Below, piece after piece: positions 20,769 through 31,788 of a DNA stretch of 64,000 bases. Made by a program: the position numbers and the translations under genes. Origin of the DNA: Cryptomeria japonica. Its lineage: Eukaryota; Streptophyta; Pinopsida; Cupressales; Cupressaceae. The notes beneath the pieces are model-generated. The model had not been told where the DNA came from and searched no databases. It worked only from the letters and a program-made list of their open reading frames with translations. The stretch covers positions 247,683,218-247,747,217 of the forward strand of contig NC_081406.1 of the NCBI RefSeq assembly GCF_030272615.1. Direction: 5' to 3'. How positions within the stretch are numbered: position 1 is the stretch's first letter; each line of letters begins with the position of its first letter.

Positions 20769-23700
20769 GTATTATTCAACAATGAAACACTACAATACAT
20801 TAACAATGTCTCCATGTATACTTCTAAAAGATCAAGCTTGTTTGATGCATCTTCCATGTGTCCAGGCATGTAACCACCCATGCCATTGCCTTGTTCATAT
20901 ATGCACTCAACAAGAAAGCTCAATATAATAACAACAAAGCCAAACAACTAACTAGCAAACAAGTCAACCTCAAAGACTAAGCATGTGCTTACTTTTATAG
21001 AATCAAGTTCACACAAATCAACCAAGGGCCATAGGTTGAACCATGTGCCTCAAAACCATAAGTGCATATGAACATTGACCCCGACATTTTTTTTTGGTGT
21101 ACACTAAATTTCCTACTATTAAATATTATACCCTTGTGCAATCTACACATAAAATATGTAATGAATGTTATATACAGATTTATAAGCGAACCCATATAAA
21201 TATTTAATATGGCTAAACACACCTCCTAAAGATACACCACAAATAAATATCAAGTTTACATAATTAAACATAATTCTTTTTTGTGCAAGGTGTAGAACAC
21301 CTATTTTCTAACAATGTTTGTATAATTATCAAGAATGAATTCACATGTGAGGATGAATTAGTAGACACATCATACTCATGATGTAATATTTATTCACTGA
21401 AGCTTATAAAATCATCATGTGATGTATAATAATGTAATAATATCAATGGAGTCTACATAAGAAGTTAATGATTGATTGAATAAAAAAATAAGATATCATC
21501 ATGTGAAAAATTTATTATATGGACACATGTCCATAGAATCAATGCTATATTTGGAAAGATAATCATTATTTAAACTCAACATATAAAAGATAAGATGATT
21601 ATTCAAAATCGTATGAATTTATGGATATAAGTTACATGGAAGGTAAGAACTGTACTATCACTAGGTACATTAATGTAATGAATAGGTGATCACATGATCT
21701 CGATACTTTCTTTATGTAAAATCATTATTTTTACAAAGCATAAAATTTGTAGATAAATGAAATAAGAATCTCCAAGAGCATACGATTTGTACTAGGTATT
21801 CCAATTAAAGAGGAGAAAGATAGAACATGATAAAACAAAATCCGTATTAAACACATGCATATCTATAACATGAAAGATCATAAACTTATAAATGTGAAAA
21901 ATAGAAACATGTCAAAGTCAAATTTAAATGAATATAGATTAAGGAAGAAATAAACCCTAAGAGGGTAGTGATAATATGATTAGTTAGGAAGGGAGCATAA
22001 AAGAAAATAATATCTCACAATCTATTTTCAAACATTAGTTTAAAGTGAAGAAGTCTAGATGCATATTGAACCATAAGAAGTCTAAAAATAGCTCAAAAGT
22101 TGGATTACGATACATTTTAAAACATTAATGTTGATGAAAAACCTAGAAGAAGATTAGATCATATAGAATTGACTAGGTTCACCAAAATTTAAAGGAAAAT
22201 AAATATTTTTAATATTATTTAAGATAGGATAATCAAGTAGAATTCCTACAATTCAACTTAAGATGACTTATATTAATTAATGATGATTATGTAGGATGGT
22301 GTACATTCTAAAATATTAAATGATAAATATGAAATGTAAATACAATAAATAATGGTACTTATCTTTCTGACCAAAGAATGAATGTAATCTACCGCCTTGT
22401 TGAACTTTGAATGCATTGAGATTAGGAAAGGACCATGATTATCTATATATTGCCTCAATATTATAATATTGTGTTTGATCTATGCTAGTTTGAGTTTGTG
22501 ATCATAGAAATATCTTGTAGTTGTGGTCTTGATCTAGTATTCTACACACTCCTACATTTTACTTTAACTGATTCACCTATGTTTTCCTACCTTTTCTTAT
22601 TTATGCAAATTGGAAGTAATTAAAAATTTCTTTGTATGATTGTCATTAGTCTTGCAAGGGGACATTTTTCTAGGTCAACACTCAAGAAAAATTGAATAAA
22701 TGATCAAAGATAATACTCTCCATTCAACAAAAATTCTTATATGATGCTTGTACAAATCTAACTTTCTTTCCATGCACCTAATCCAATTGTTCAACTCTTT
22801 TAGGATAAGAGATGATAATAGGATGTTCTATGGATGATCAAATATGTAAATGGATGCATTAAATACCTTTGAAGACACGAAAAATAGAAATAAATTGTGC
22901 ACACTTGTGTTTAGTTCAATATTGGAGGTAGAAATATTGTGAGTTAGCCAAAATCTAAACCTAAAAGAGTCAAGTCCATAATTTTAAAAATGACTCTACT
23001 ATCATAGAAATAACCTGACATAAAAAGGGGCCAATTAAACTAAATAATATATACATGAAAATATAAGAATATGGTGTGAAAGATGTATAAATAAACATAA
23101 ATAATATATACATGAAAATATAAGAATGTGGTGTGAAAGATATATAAATAAACATATATATTGAGATGTGTGAATATATAAGAATGAAGAATAACTCCAT
23201 AAGAATATGTAATAAATAAATAGATGGGATAGAACTAAAGGCCTAATATTAAACACAACTTGTCATTGTCATATATCAAAATATAGAAAATGCTCTATTC
23301 AAAACAAGACAAGATTAAATATAAATTACATTTATGATGTACTTTGGTGAATAGGCAATAAATATGAAACGACGCCCTTCTCGTTTTATAGAGACCACCA
23401 GTCTGCTCGCATTCCAATGGTGAAAAAAGTATAATTATAGAACGACTAAATTATGGAATGAATGTCCAGAGAATAAAAGATAATAACACACACGTTATTC
23501 TACAATATACCAGTCTCGATTTGTCATCCCCACATGTGACGCCCTTATCAATAGACCGAGCTCACCCCATGTAAAATATATTTACGAAAGTCTGCTTCTG
23601 TACATCTGCAGACGCATTGTAATACGTAATGTGTTTTTCCCAATTTACCAGCTGTTCAAGTCATCCTATGCAATATATTGGTATAATATTATAATGGATG

Positions 23701-23898
23701 AGGTAGACATCTTGTCCTTATTAAGTTTGAGAGATTCAATCTTTACTTCTTGTCTCTACATTCAATTACTACATACTTCAATTCTTAATTCTTAATTCTT
23801 AATTACTAATTAGAGAAGATCAATTATTTATTTATAGAATAGATCAAAATTTATTGTGTGTGATTTAAGCCATCCAATATATAAGTGCAATCTTACCT
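20769..23898. other. AT-rich spacer, no gene recognised
   Basis: Long AT-rich stretch with many short, unconvincing reading frames on both strands. It holds a 57-bp tandem repeat (23041-23190). A somewhat less AT-rich block at about 23340-23660 matches nothing else in the window. No coding gene, LTR ends or RNA gene could be supported. Confidence 0.6.
23041..23190. repeat. 57-bp tandem repeat, two full copies plus a partial third
   Basis: Copies at 23041-23097 and 23098-23154 both begin TAAATAATATATACATG and differ at only a few bases. A decayed partial copy follows to about 23190. Confidence 0.8.
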
Positions 23899-24110
23899 GG
23901 ATGATGCGATTAATCAGACGGGTTGGCTACCGTAGTCTGCGGAGTTTGTGCTGAGTACATTGTACTAATGGGGTTGGATTTCAGAACTGCGTTAACTGGG
24001 GTGGGTTTCATGTTATCACAGGCTCTCAGGAGGCCATTAATTTTACAGCAGGTCAAATTATAAAGGGCAGTGATTGGCTGTCTTCTACTGGGGTTGGTTC
24101 AAAGCATTGA
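23899..24110 (+). pseudogene. Pectin methylesterase 3' exon fragment (psiPME-a), plus strand
   Basis: Translation on the plus strand resembles the last about 75 residues of the intact PME at 54748-56760. DDAINQTGWLP, a stop, then SAEFVLSTLY match VINSAGWLAWSADFALSTLY. After a frameshift, CVNWGGFHVITGSQEAINF matches RVNWGGFHVINSSQEAINF. It ends SSTGVGSKH with TGA at 24108. It lacks the catalytic core and has a stop and at least one frameshift, so it is a relic. Unlike all other PME copies here it is on the plus strand, which implies an inversion or transposition of this fragment. Confidence 0.85.
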
Positions 24111-24419
24111 CGAATTGTTTAATTGAAAACATGAGTCGCCTTGGGCTTATTTTTTCTACATTATGTTTTGACTTAGGTGCATTTCTTGCTAGCTGGAAGA
24201 CCTGTTATCACGGTTGTAGGTAGGTGATATATATCTATCTTCTTCAAGGGACTGAAAGGCTCTTGCATATGTCTTCATCAATGTAGATGGCCGTACACCA
24301 TCTTAGTTCAGTGCTTTCTAGCTACATATTTTCATTGGCTAAACACGGAAGTGTGTTGTCTATTGTAATTTAACTGGTTGTATGCTTGGAAGTAATGCAA
24401 AGTTTGGGTCAAATGATTA

Positions 24420-24625
24420 ATAAATTTTTTCTTTCAATAATTAGCAAGTGTGAATTAGCTATGGGATTGCTGTCTCTTGTTTGCTGGCATTTTGTTCATT
24501 AGCTGTCTTTTTCTTTGGTGCTGTCTTTTGAGATTTGCTGTGCTTTAATGTAAATCTTTTGATCTTTTGACTTTAATGGGTTTCAGGGACCCATCAAAAC
24601 CTATTTTCCCTTATTCAAAAACATT
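24420..24625 (+). mobile_element. 5'-truncated LINE tail
   Basis: Contains TTGTTTGCTGGCATTTTG and GCTGTCTTTTGAGATTTGC, closely similar to the LINE tail at 53260-53455. It then has the family 3' signature GGGTTTCAGGGACCCATC, AAAACCTATTTT and TTATTCAAAAAC. Sequences flanking the copy (about 24391-24418 and 24643-24670, both with AAGTTTGGGT or a close variant) look like a diverged target-site duplication. Confidence 0.65.
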
Positions 24626-27600
24626 AAGAAGTATGTGGTTATTGTAATGTTAAGTTTGGGTAAATTAGTTAGCATTCTAAGTTGGGGTGAATAAATATAA
24701 TATTTTTCAATTTAAATTAAAGAATTCATATAAAATATTACGATGTAAAAATTTTAGTATTATAATTTGAATTGATTTTTTTGGCAAGTCAGTAATTTTA
24801 TTTATCAATATAAGTTAATGTGATCAATTGTTTGAATTTGTGTTAGTTTTATTTTGACAACTAACTTTCAAATTATAACATTCTAAAAGATTAAACTTTT
24901 CTAAAAATAAGATTGCATGTCTCATTGTTCCTTCAAAGCTAAATTTTGAAAGTTGAATATTATTGTTTTCTAAAGGTATTTTAAGAGAGTTTAAGGCATA
25001 AAAGTGTGTATATTTTAGCTTTACTTATTAATTTTTATGCTATTTTCCATAGATATTTTGAATGCATTGTCTTAGCATTTATTTTGATTCACTTGACACA
25101 TTAACAAGCACTCACACTTGATCTTGTTAACACTCCAAATTATAATTCCACATTCTTAGAAGATGAACATAAAATTTGTGAGAGCAAAGTAAAAAATTGA
25201 TTGATATTGTATATGGTGAAATCAAAAGACTATAATATTATAAAACCTAATAAAATTCAACCACATAAGAACCCTAGTTCTATAATGAATCCACCATACA
25301 CCAATGAAGAAGCTAAAACATGCAAACAACAAATATGAAATTATACCTTCACATGCTTAGTAGGGCTTGATCTCCATTATTCTCCTATCTACATTGATCT
25401 TTCTTTGATATTTTGGTTGCTATCAGATTTTATATGTGCATACGAGCTCAACAAAAAGCATATTATGGTTGTGTAGTTCGGTAGCATGTAGATACTTGAA
25501 TGTTTAAAGATTCACATGAGCATTAGGATTATTAGGATTAAAGGAAGAAATGATCCTATTATATAGAGAGTGCCTTAGAAATGGAGGGATATGATTAAGA
25601 GGTGGAAGGATGAATTAGAGGGTAGGTATAGAAAAGAGGAAAATATTAGGGGGTTGGTTAAAGGTAAATTAAGAGATGAATGACCGGTGTCGTGGAGGGA
25701 AAAAGCTAATAAATAAATAAATTAAATAAAAAATTATTAAATTAATAGAAAAAGTGGGGCCAATTAAGTAAATAAAATATTTATATAATTTAGGGAAAGG
25801 ATAATTTAAATAAATAAAAATCTTTATTTAAGTAGGGAAAGCCTAGAAAAATATTACTAAATTAATTATATAAATAAACATCTATTTGATTAATAGAAGG
25901 TTTAGTACAAAATAATTAAATAAATAAAATATTTATTTAATTAAGATAGGACAATTTTAAGTGTCTACTAATATATTTTTTTAAATGGTGAAAGGTAATT
26001 TGTACAAGAGAAATACAAACATGCACAAGAACAAGTATGGATTTGGTATTAGTTGGGTAATAACATAATAGAATAACTAGCCATAAGCTATACAACATAT
26101 AATGTAATACAATAGTTATGCTAACAAAAATTGAACCAAAGGGTGAAACTTAATCCAGAACAATGTGTCAAAGAGTAGGAAATTAGAGGTCAAGTAATAT
26201 GAGAGGCTATCTCTTTTGCACTTTAGCATTTACAGAACCTAGGAGAATGTTTTAGAGGTTTAAATAGGAGTTTTTTTTTTCAATATATATCTTAATCTTA
26301 TAACATAATTTGAATTAAGATTTTGTTGAGAGATAGTATGCATTTGAATTCCTACAATATTGTATTCTATTAATTGTATTTCTAAATCTATCATAAATAT
26401 TCATAACTAGGTCTACTTGAACAATCCATCAATGAACAATAGATGATTCAAATATAGTAATGTAAATAATTTTTTTAAAGATGGTTTTACAATCTTTATA
26501 AGCATTAACTAATATTATACAATAATCATACTAGAAAGTTTAGTACTAGGAACATGTGCTAATCCCCTAAAAAATCAGACAAATATGGAGAAATTTGGGC
26601 TATGAAGATATTTCTATATGAAATGAGCTTGTCTAAAATTTAGACTACATGAGAGAATGAGAGAACTATTTTTTTAAAAATATGGTGTACCATAAAGCTA
26701 AATAGAATAGAGGACATAGGAATTTTTTGTTTAGAAATACTAGTTTATTCAACAATTGTTACACTAAGAAAAATCACATATATAATTTGTAGATGTAGCC
26801 TTGAGGTACATGACCATTTGACACATCCCTTGATAAGCATTGCAAAGTCATCAATTTGGCTCCCCTATACCAAAAACTATCTTGCAATGACAACCACATA
26901 GCTCTAACATTAAATTCTTCGGAAAAAGAAAAGATACACACAATCAGTCATAGAGAAAAAATGATGGATACAAACTTTTAAATCATCAAACCCATATTCT
27001 AGGTACCTAAAAACATGATAAAGGCTAAAATATTTCCCTTGATTTCTATGGGAAATCAAATTTAATTACACAAACTATAACACCTATGGATAATTTGGAC
27101 ATTAATTCTATAGTTTAGAGGCCGATATAGTATTTTTTTTAAATCATCCTGGTGATTATTAAATTCATATTTTACGTAAGAGAGAATCTTTGTATTAGTA
27201 GATTTATAATTTATAGCTATCTTTAAGCTGCATGGCATATCATGTGCACTTAGATATCATTTGTATGGTTCATTCTATATCATAATTCTCTTAAAAATAA
27301 TTATTTAAATATCTCTCTTCCATAGTGATCAATGCCATGTCTCCTTGATTCTTTTCACAAATAGAAAAACCCACTACAATAAACCAAACTTCAACTAGCT
27401 TTGTGTACAAAATACTTGTAGGTGCCACTACTTTGTTAAACTATTTGAACTCAATTGCTAAAATAACTATTACCATTTGATAGGAAAAAAGATCTATGTC
27501 CATTATTGATGTAGGCGTAACTCTTCGTAGGTGGGCACATCAAGTGATATGTCACAGTGCATGTCTTACGAGAGCATCTTGCGGAGTAGACTACTATTGT

Positions 27601-28425
27601 GAGGTGGTTACTGTAAGAGGTTATGACAAAGCATTAATTAGCATCTTACATGATTCCTTGTGCCTTCCTATTCTTGGTATAAAATTTGGTGGGTTATGTT
27701 TTGTAACTTGCATGTCATAAATTGTAAATTATGCAAAATGTGAAGGTCTCCTCCTAACTTAGGATTCTAGGTTCACTCCAACCAATGGTATGTTGTAAAC
27801 TCAAATTAATTTCATCCCAATTAGTATATCAATTGATCATGGTTTTGAGTGTTTAGGGTCTTTGGTTGCAGGTAAAGAATGAAGAGATAGTATAAGCCAA
27901 AAGGATTAGTTGAAGAAAGACTTTGTCGATTTGGATTTGGAGAAAGAAGAAATGAAGGTTGTAATCATATTTGAAGGTGGTACAAAATTAGCTATGGTGG
28001 TACGAAAATATACAAAATTTTGTAGAATAGATAGATGGACACACCACTTTGGTTTCCTCATGCACATCACCTTTACACCCATACACACACCAACTATTTT
28101 ACCATGATATGTATGCATTCAATCATGAGTAAAATTGAAAAATATTATTTATAAATAAAATTGTTTATGTACACTTATAATTTATCCTTGATTATCTCCA
28201 CCACACTTACCAACTAGTACACATGGATAATTGTATAGTTAATTTAAAAAAAAAGAAAAAGAAATGATAAACACCTATTTTTGTTCTCTTTTATTTGAAA
28301 CCTTAAACCATACTTAATCTTAATATTATATATTTCTACATATTTGAAATTGATGTATATTCTTTATAATAGTCTTCTTAATAAAAGGTACTCAACACAA
28401 ATTTTGTAGACCACACTAGCCAACT
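24626..28425. other. AT-rich spacer, no gene recognised
   Basis: Mostly AT-rich, with short frames only. A more GC-balanced patch at about 27496-27720 gives a 74-codon frame with several Cys but no family I recognise. Another short frame lies at 27910-28107. Neither has supporting context. The AT-palindromic block at 25690-25985 is listed separately. Confidence 0.55.
25690..25985. repeat. AT-rich block of repeated self-complementary modules
   Basis: Repeated units of the type AAATAAATAAAA..TTTATTTAA, often followed by GTAGGGAAAG or TAGGGAAAGG. One example is TAAATAAATAAAATATTTAT near 25918. Such modules can form cruciforms. They may belong to an unrecognised LTR or MITE-like element, but no ends were found. 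Confidence 0.4.
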
Positions 28426-28875
28426 AGCCGGATTAAAGAAGTCACCCAAATAAGACTGCAAGTAAACAGTTCGAGAGTACTCTTTCCATGTCCTCCCCAG
28501 GTATCTTGGGCCATGAATCCCTTCCCCACCACAACTGCATTTCAAAAAAAGCATACATCAAACAAGTTTTTAACCAGCAAACAACCCTCAACAAAATGCC
28601 AACACTTGACATGTGAAAAGGTATTGCAGCAGATATCCCAAAATATTGCACCTGATTAATCTAAAATTGTGTAGATAATAAATAATTTTAACAAATAATC
28701 TTACTTTCTCAAATCAAATGAATTCGAACCCAAATGAAAAATAAAGTATCCTTAATAACAGTAGAGAATAGATTTCAACGGGAGATAACCATGCAATATT
28801 TAATATTTACCGAATGTGGCAGAGTTGAAGGGGATGGAACCGTGTATGGCATTTTTGCTTCTTGTGTATGTCTTC

Positions 28876-29100
28876 TGTTAGGAAATAAAGTTTACATTTA
28901 ATAAATCAAGTTAGGTTAGTTAGTTGGTTGGGTAGTTCACTTTTGTAAATTAGTCTTGTAATAGAAATAATAGCTTTATAAAGCCAATACATTAGATATA
29001 TTGATTGAATCCTATGAAAATAATATATTACCTTTTTACTTTTTCAATGTAAATCTTTGTATTATACTTTTGTTGTTGCTGCTTACATTGCTATTTTACA
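28876..29100 (+). repeat. 5' LTR of Copia-5
   Basis: Begins TGTTAGGAAATAAAG at the junction with PME exon-1 sequence and ends TACA just before TTGGTATGAGACC. At 225 bp it is short but within the range of small copia LTRs. Confidence 0.65.
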
Positions 29101-29419
29101 TTGGTATGAGACCATTAAAAATGTTTTTTTTTTGCCTGTGAAAGAATGGAAGAGAAATGAGAATAGTGAAATGAGGGCATTAATTTCTATGTGTGGGAAG
29201 AAGAAAGTCTTATGTCAAGTGGAGGCATGGAAACTAACATAGTAGAGTTTCATTTGATGAAAGAAATTTAGAATTATAATTGTTTTTATTTCATCAAATC
29301 AAGGTATGTGCTTGTCATCTCTCTATTGTCAAAAAGATTAATATTAGTTTCTGTTAAATAAAATGGAGTGATAAGTGTTTTGATTGATTTCATTTAATAT
29401 GAAAAAAATCATATATTTT

Positions 29420-30180
29420 CCATAGTTTGAAGGTCATGAATTTCATAAATTGCAAGGTAAAGTGCAACTAATTTTGATAGAAAAAGATCTTTGGGATATT
29501 GTTAATGGAACTATTAAAAAACTACAAGATGCAGGTGAAGCATTAAAATGAGAAACAAAAGATCGTAGAGCTATAGCAGTGATTGGTCTTGGGTTATCTA
29601 ATGCCAACTTACATCATATTGATTTAACAAAAACCTCAAACCAAATATGGCAAAGCTTTAATTCTTTATTTGGGTCGCATGCTTCAAGTGTTAAAATGGG
29701 AATGAAGCAAAAATTATTTGGTTTGAAGATGAAAGAGGGTGAAAGTATTGTTCAACATATTAGTACATTTCGTTCTCTTCTTAATTAGCTTGCTGGAATA
29801 AAATGTATAATTGATGACGATGATGCCAAAACCATTATATTAAATAGTATGCCTTCAAGTTTTGACAATATTGTGTTTACTTTAAACAAATTGAATTCAA
29901 GTCCAAGCTTAAAAAATGTGATATTTGACTTTACTGATGAAGAGAAAAGGGTCACTAAAACACTCTCAATTACTAAGGAAATTGTTTTGTTTGCCAAAAG
30001 GAAGACTAATGTTTTAATAGGGAAGAATAATTTCAAATGCTTCTATTTTAATTAGAAAGGACACATTCTAATGAATTACATTCAGTGTGCTAGAAATCTT
30101 ATTGATGGAAAGATAAAAATAGATGATGCTTTAATTGCCAATGAAACTGGGGGATAAAATTGTACTTTTGCAATGTGTAA
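29420..30180 (+). pseudogene. Copia gag remnant (UBN2-type capsid) of Copia-5
   Basis: Frames at 29579-29788 and 29849-30055 read as one gag with a stop at 29786. FEGHEFHKLQ-like and KDLWDIVNGTIKKL lead to IGLGLSNANLHHIDLTKTSN, then IWQSFNSLFGSHASSVKM, KLFGLKMKEGESIVQHISTF and INDDDAKTIILNSMPSSFD-like wording. This is the typical order of the copia gag domain. A degenerate zinc knuckle (CFYFN, a stop, then KGHILMNYIQC) lies at about 30040-30090. Pol is absent. Confidence 0.75.
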
Positions 30181-30499
30181 TCAAGATGACTATGAAGATG
30201 CATATCTTCTCTAAGAATTTAAGGGGTACTATTGGAGGTTGGTCGAAATAGAAGCTAGAGGATTTCTATCATCCCAAACTAGCTTCTCGTTCAGGGATGA
30301 TACATTGCATGAGAAACATCTTTTTATCGCTAGTCCTTTCAAGAGAAAGAGGGGGCATGCAGTGGTATGTTAGTTCGTGGATTGTTGAATCAACAAAATT
30401 GGTGAGTAGTTGGAAGCCACAAACTAAATATGGACAATTGTATGTTGGATGATCAACATATTTACTCAGACATGTGGAATTTGGATTGATCCTGCTATA

Positions 30500-30640
30500 G
30501 AGTTGGAGATTCATTTACCTGGACCAAGAAGTTTAGGTTGATGTTGATGAAGAGTTGGAGATTCAAGACATTTGCCTAGAACAGAAAGTTTAGGCTAATG
30601 CTGATGAAGATAAAGAGTTGAAGAGTCCAGAAATTTGCCT
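30500..30640. repeat. Short tandem repeat at the psiPME-b/Copia-5 junction
   Basis: About two and a half units of 52-63 bp starting GAGTTGGAGATTCA or GAGTTGAAGAGTCC. They share TTTGCCTAGAAC-like and TTAGG(T/C)T(A/G)ATG(T/C)TGATGAAGA segments. It lies between the copia remnant and the PME inhibitor-domain sequence. Confidence 0.6.
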
Positions 30641-30880
30641 AATGTTAGTGATGGCCGTGATGGCCGTGTTGAGCAAAGCGTTTAGCTCGCTCAGTTGCTC
30701 TGCGTTCATTTCAGCATGTCTTAAAAGAGAGAGCAATCTGTCGAGCTCGTCTTCAGATATGTCGATGAAATCCACACAATCCCCAACAGAAATTTTTGCA
30801 GTACAGTTCAGCAGCACACATTATCATCGCCACCACCAGAACAGAAGCAACACATTTTTCCATATTCTTCTTCACTAGGA

Positions 30881-31130
30881 AAGACATTTGCTTTGTCTTT
30901 AATGTAGGCAGGTTTTGAATTATGGAATTCATCTACTTTATTAAAGAAAAGCAAAACTAATTTCTCCCTCGAAGTCAAGGAACAACCCTACCCCAGAATG
31001 ATTACCTGGTGGGGGTTGTATTCTATTCGCGCTTGTTTTCAATTCAATCTATCGACTATTGTGGGCATCACATGCGCAGGTCATATCAAGTGTTGGTACA
31101 TTGCACGTTGTGGGTATGGGATAAGACTAC
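30881..31130 (-). promoter_or_regulatory. 5' codons and former promoter of psiPME-b
   Basis: Aligns with the region just upstream of the intact PME (56700-56960). It has TTTAATAAAG immediately upstream of the start codon, GAAGTCAAGGAACAACCC, and a shared TGTTTTCAATTCAATC, ATCACATGCGCA and TTGTGGGTATGGGATAAG series. Similar copies are at 53930-54110 and 58783-58985. The conservation marks it as the ancestral proximal promoter. Confidence 0.65.
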
Positions 31131-31788
31131 TATATAAAGTTAAATGGAAATGATATAAACGTTAAAATGTTATGTAACAAATGTTTTGATTGAAATTTAA
31201 TTATTCAGTGTAAAGTATATAAAATATTAATTTATAGGTTTTTGGATTTGAATAAATCTGATTGAGGTATAAAATTAATTTTATATATATATATATCTTT
31301 GTTACATATTTTGGATATTTAGTGATAAATTTTAATTGTTGAAGTTTAAAATATTCTTTACATAGTTATGAGGAATATTGAATTGAGTCCATCATTCAAG
31401 GGTCAAACTTGCTTCAACACTGTATCTTGATGGAAAATTGACTTTTGGTGGATGGTATAAACAAGGAACATATCATCACTTGATTGAGCTACAATTGTTT
31501 AATATCTATTGATCTATTGAAAACATAACACTACTCTTTATTTATATTAGCAAACATTTTCTTGAATAACATGATTCTTAGATGCTTTGTAGTCCAATAT
31601 TCATAAAATGTATAATCATCCAAATAAAAGTTTCTATCTTTTATTCGATAACCATTCACTTAATCAAAATTATTTTTATAATATTATGATAATGAAGTTT
31701 TAAAAAACTCATATGCCAATATTAATTGTCCTATTTCTGTTGACCAAAATTTATTTTGACTACTAAAATTTATCTTAAGATGATTTTT
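31131..31788. repeat. PME upstream flank, copy 1
   Basis: AT-rich, non-coding. Its parts match 33860-34536 plus 52010-52230 (copy 2), 58331-58690 and 62271-62339. Landmarks are AAAATGTTATGTAA (about 31163), GAGTCCATCATTCAAGGGTC (about 31386) and GGTATAAACAAGGAACA (about 31454). It ends at CTTAAGATGA, where LINE-B inserted. Confidence 0.65.

Larger units (their letters stand above)
28876..30500 (+). mobile_element. Copia-5: small, partial copia with one short LTR, inside psiPME-b
   Basis: Plus-strand LTR of 225 bp (28876-29100, TGTTAGGAAATAAAG to TGCTATTTTACA), then a PBS-like TGGTATGAGACC (29102-29113) and a copia gag remnant. No pol and no 3' LTR are recognised. A purine-rich AAGAGAAAGAGGGGG (about 30341-30355) could be a PPT. 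Element sequence gives way at about 30500 to a tandem repeat and then PME sequence. Confidence 0.65.
28426..30880 (-). pseudogene. Pectin methylesterase pseudogene (psiPME-b), split by a small copia
   Basis: Minus strand relic of a PME closely related to 54748-56760. Starting near 30940, MNSIIQNL...KTKQMSFLVKKNMEKC matches the intact N-terminus. The membrane-anchor region is shortened by a deletion. The inhibitor-like domain SVGDCVDFIDISEDELDRLL and AEMNAEQLSELNALLNTAI (30780-30645) then ends at inserted sequence. Beyond the insertion (28875 downward) are the end of exon 1 (SIPFNSATFG), an intron very similar to the intact one, and exon 2 starting VVVGKGFMAQD. Exon 2 jumps directly to the region corresponding to LGRPWKEYSRTVY, so about 430 bp including the catalytic Asp residues are missing. 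Retention of the intron shows duplication at the DNA level, not retroposition. Confidence 0.9.

Noticed and set aside
27496-27720. 74-codon frame with several Cys residues
   Set aside because: No recognisable family, promoter context or repeat in the window; this length occurs by chance in 64 kb.
27910-28118. Overlapping plus and minus frames of 65-70 codons
   Set aside because: Mutually antisense, AT-rich and without family resemblance.
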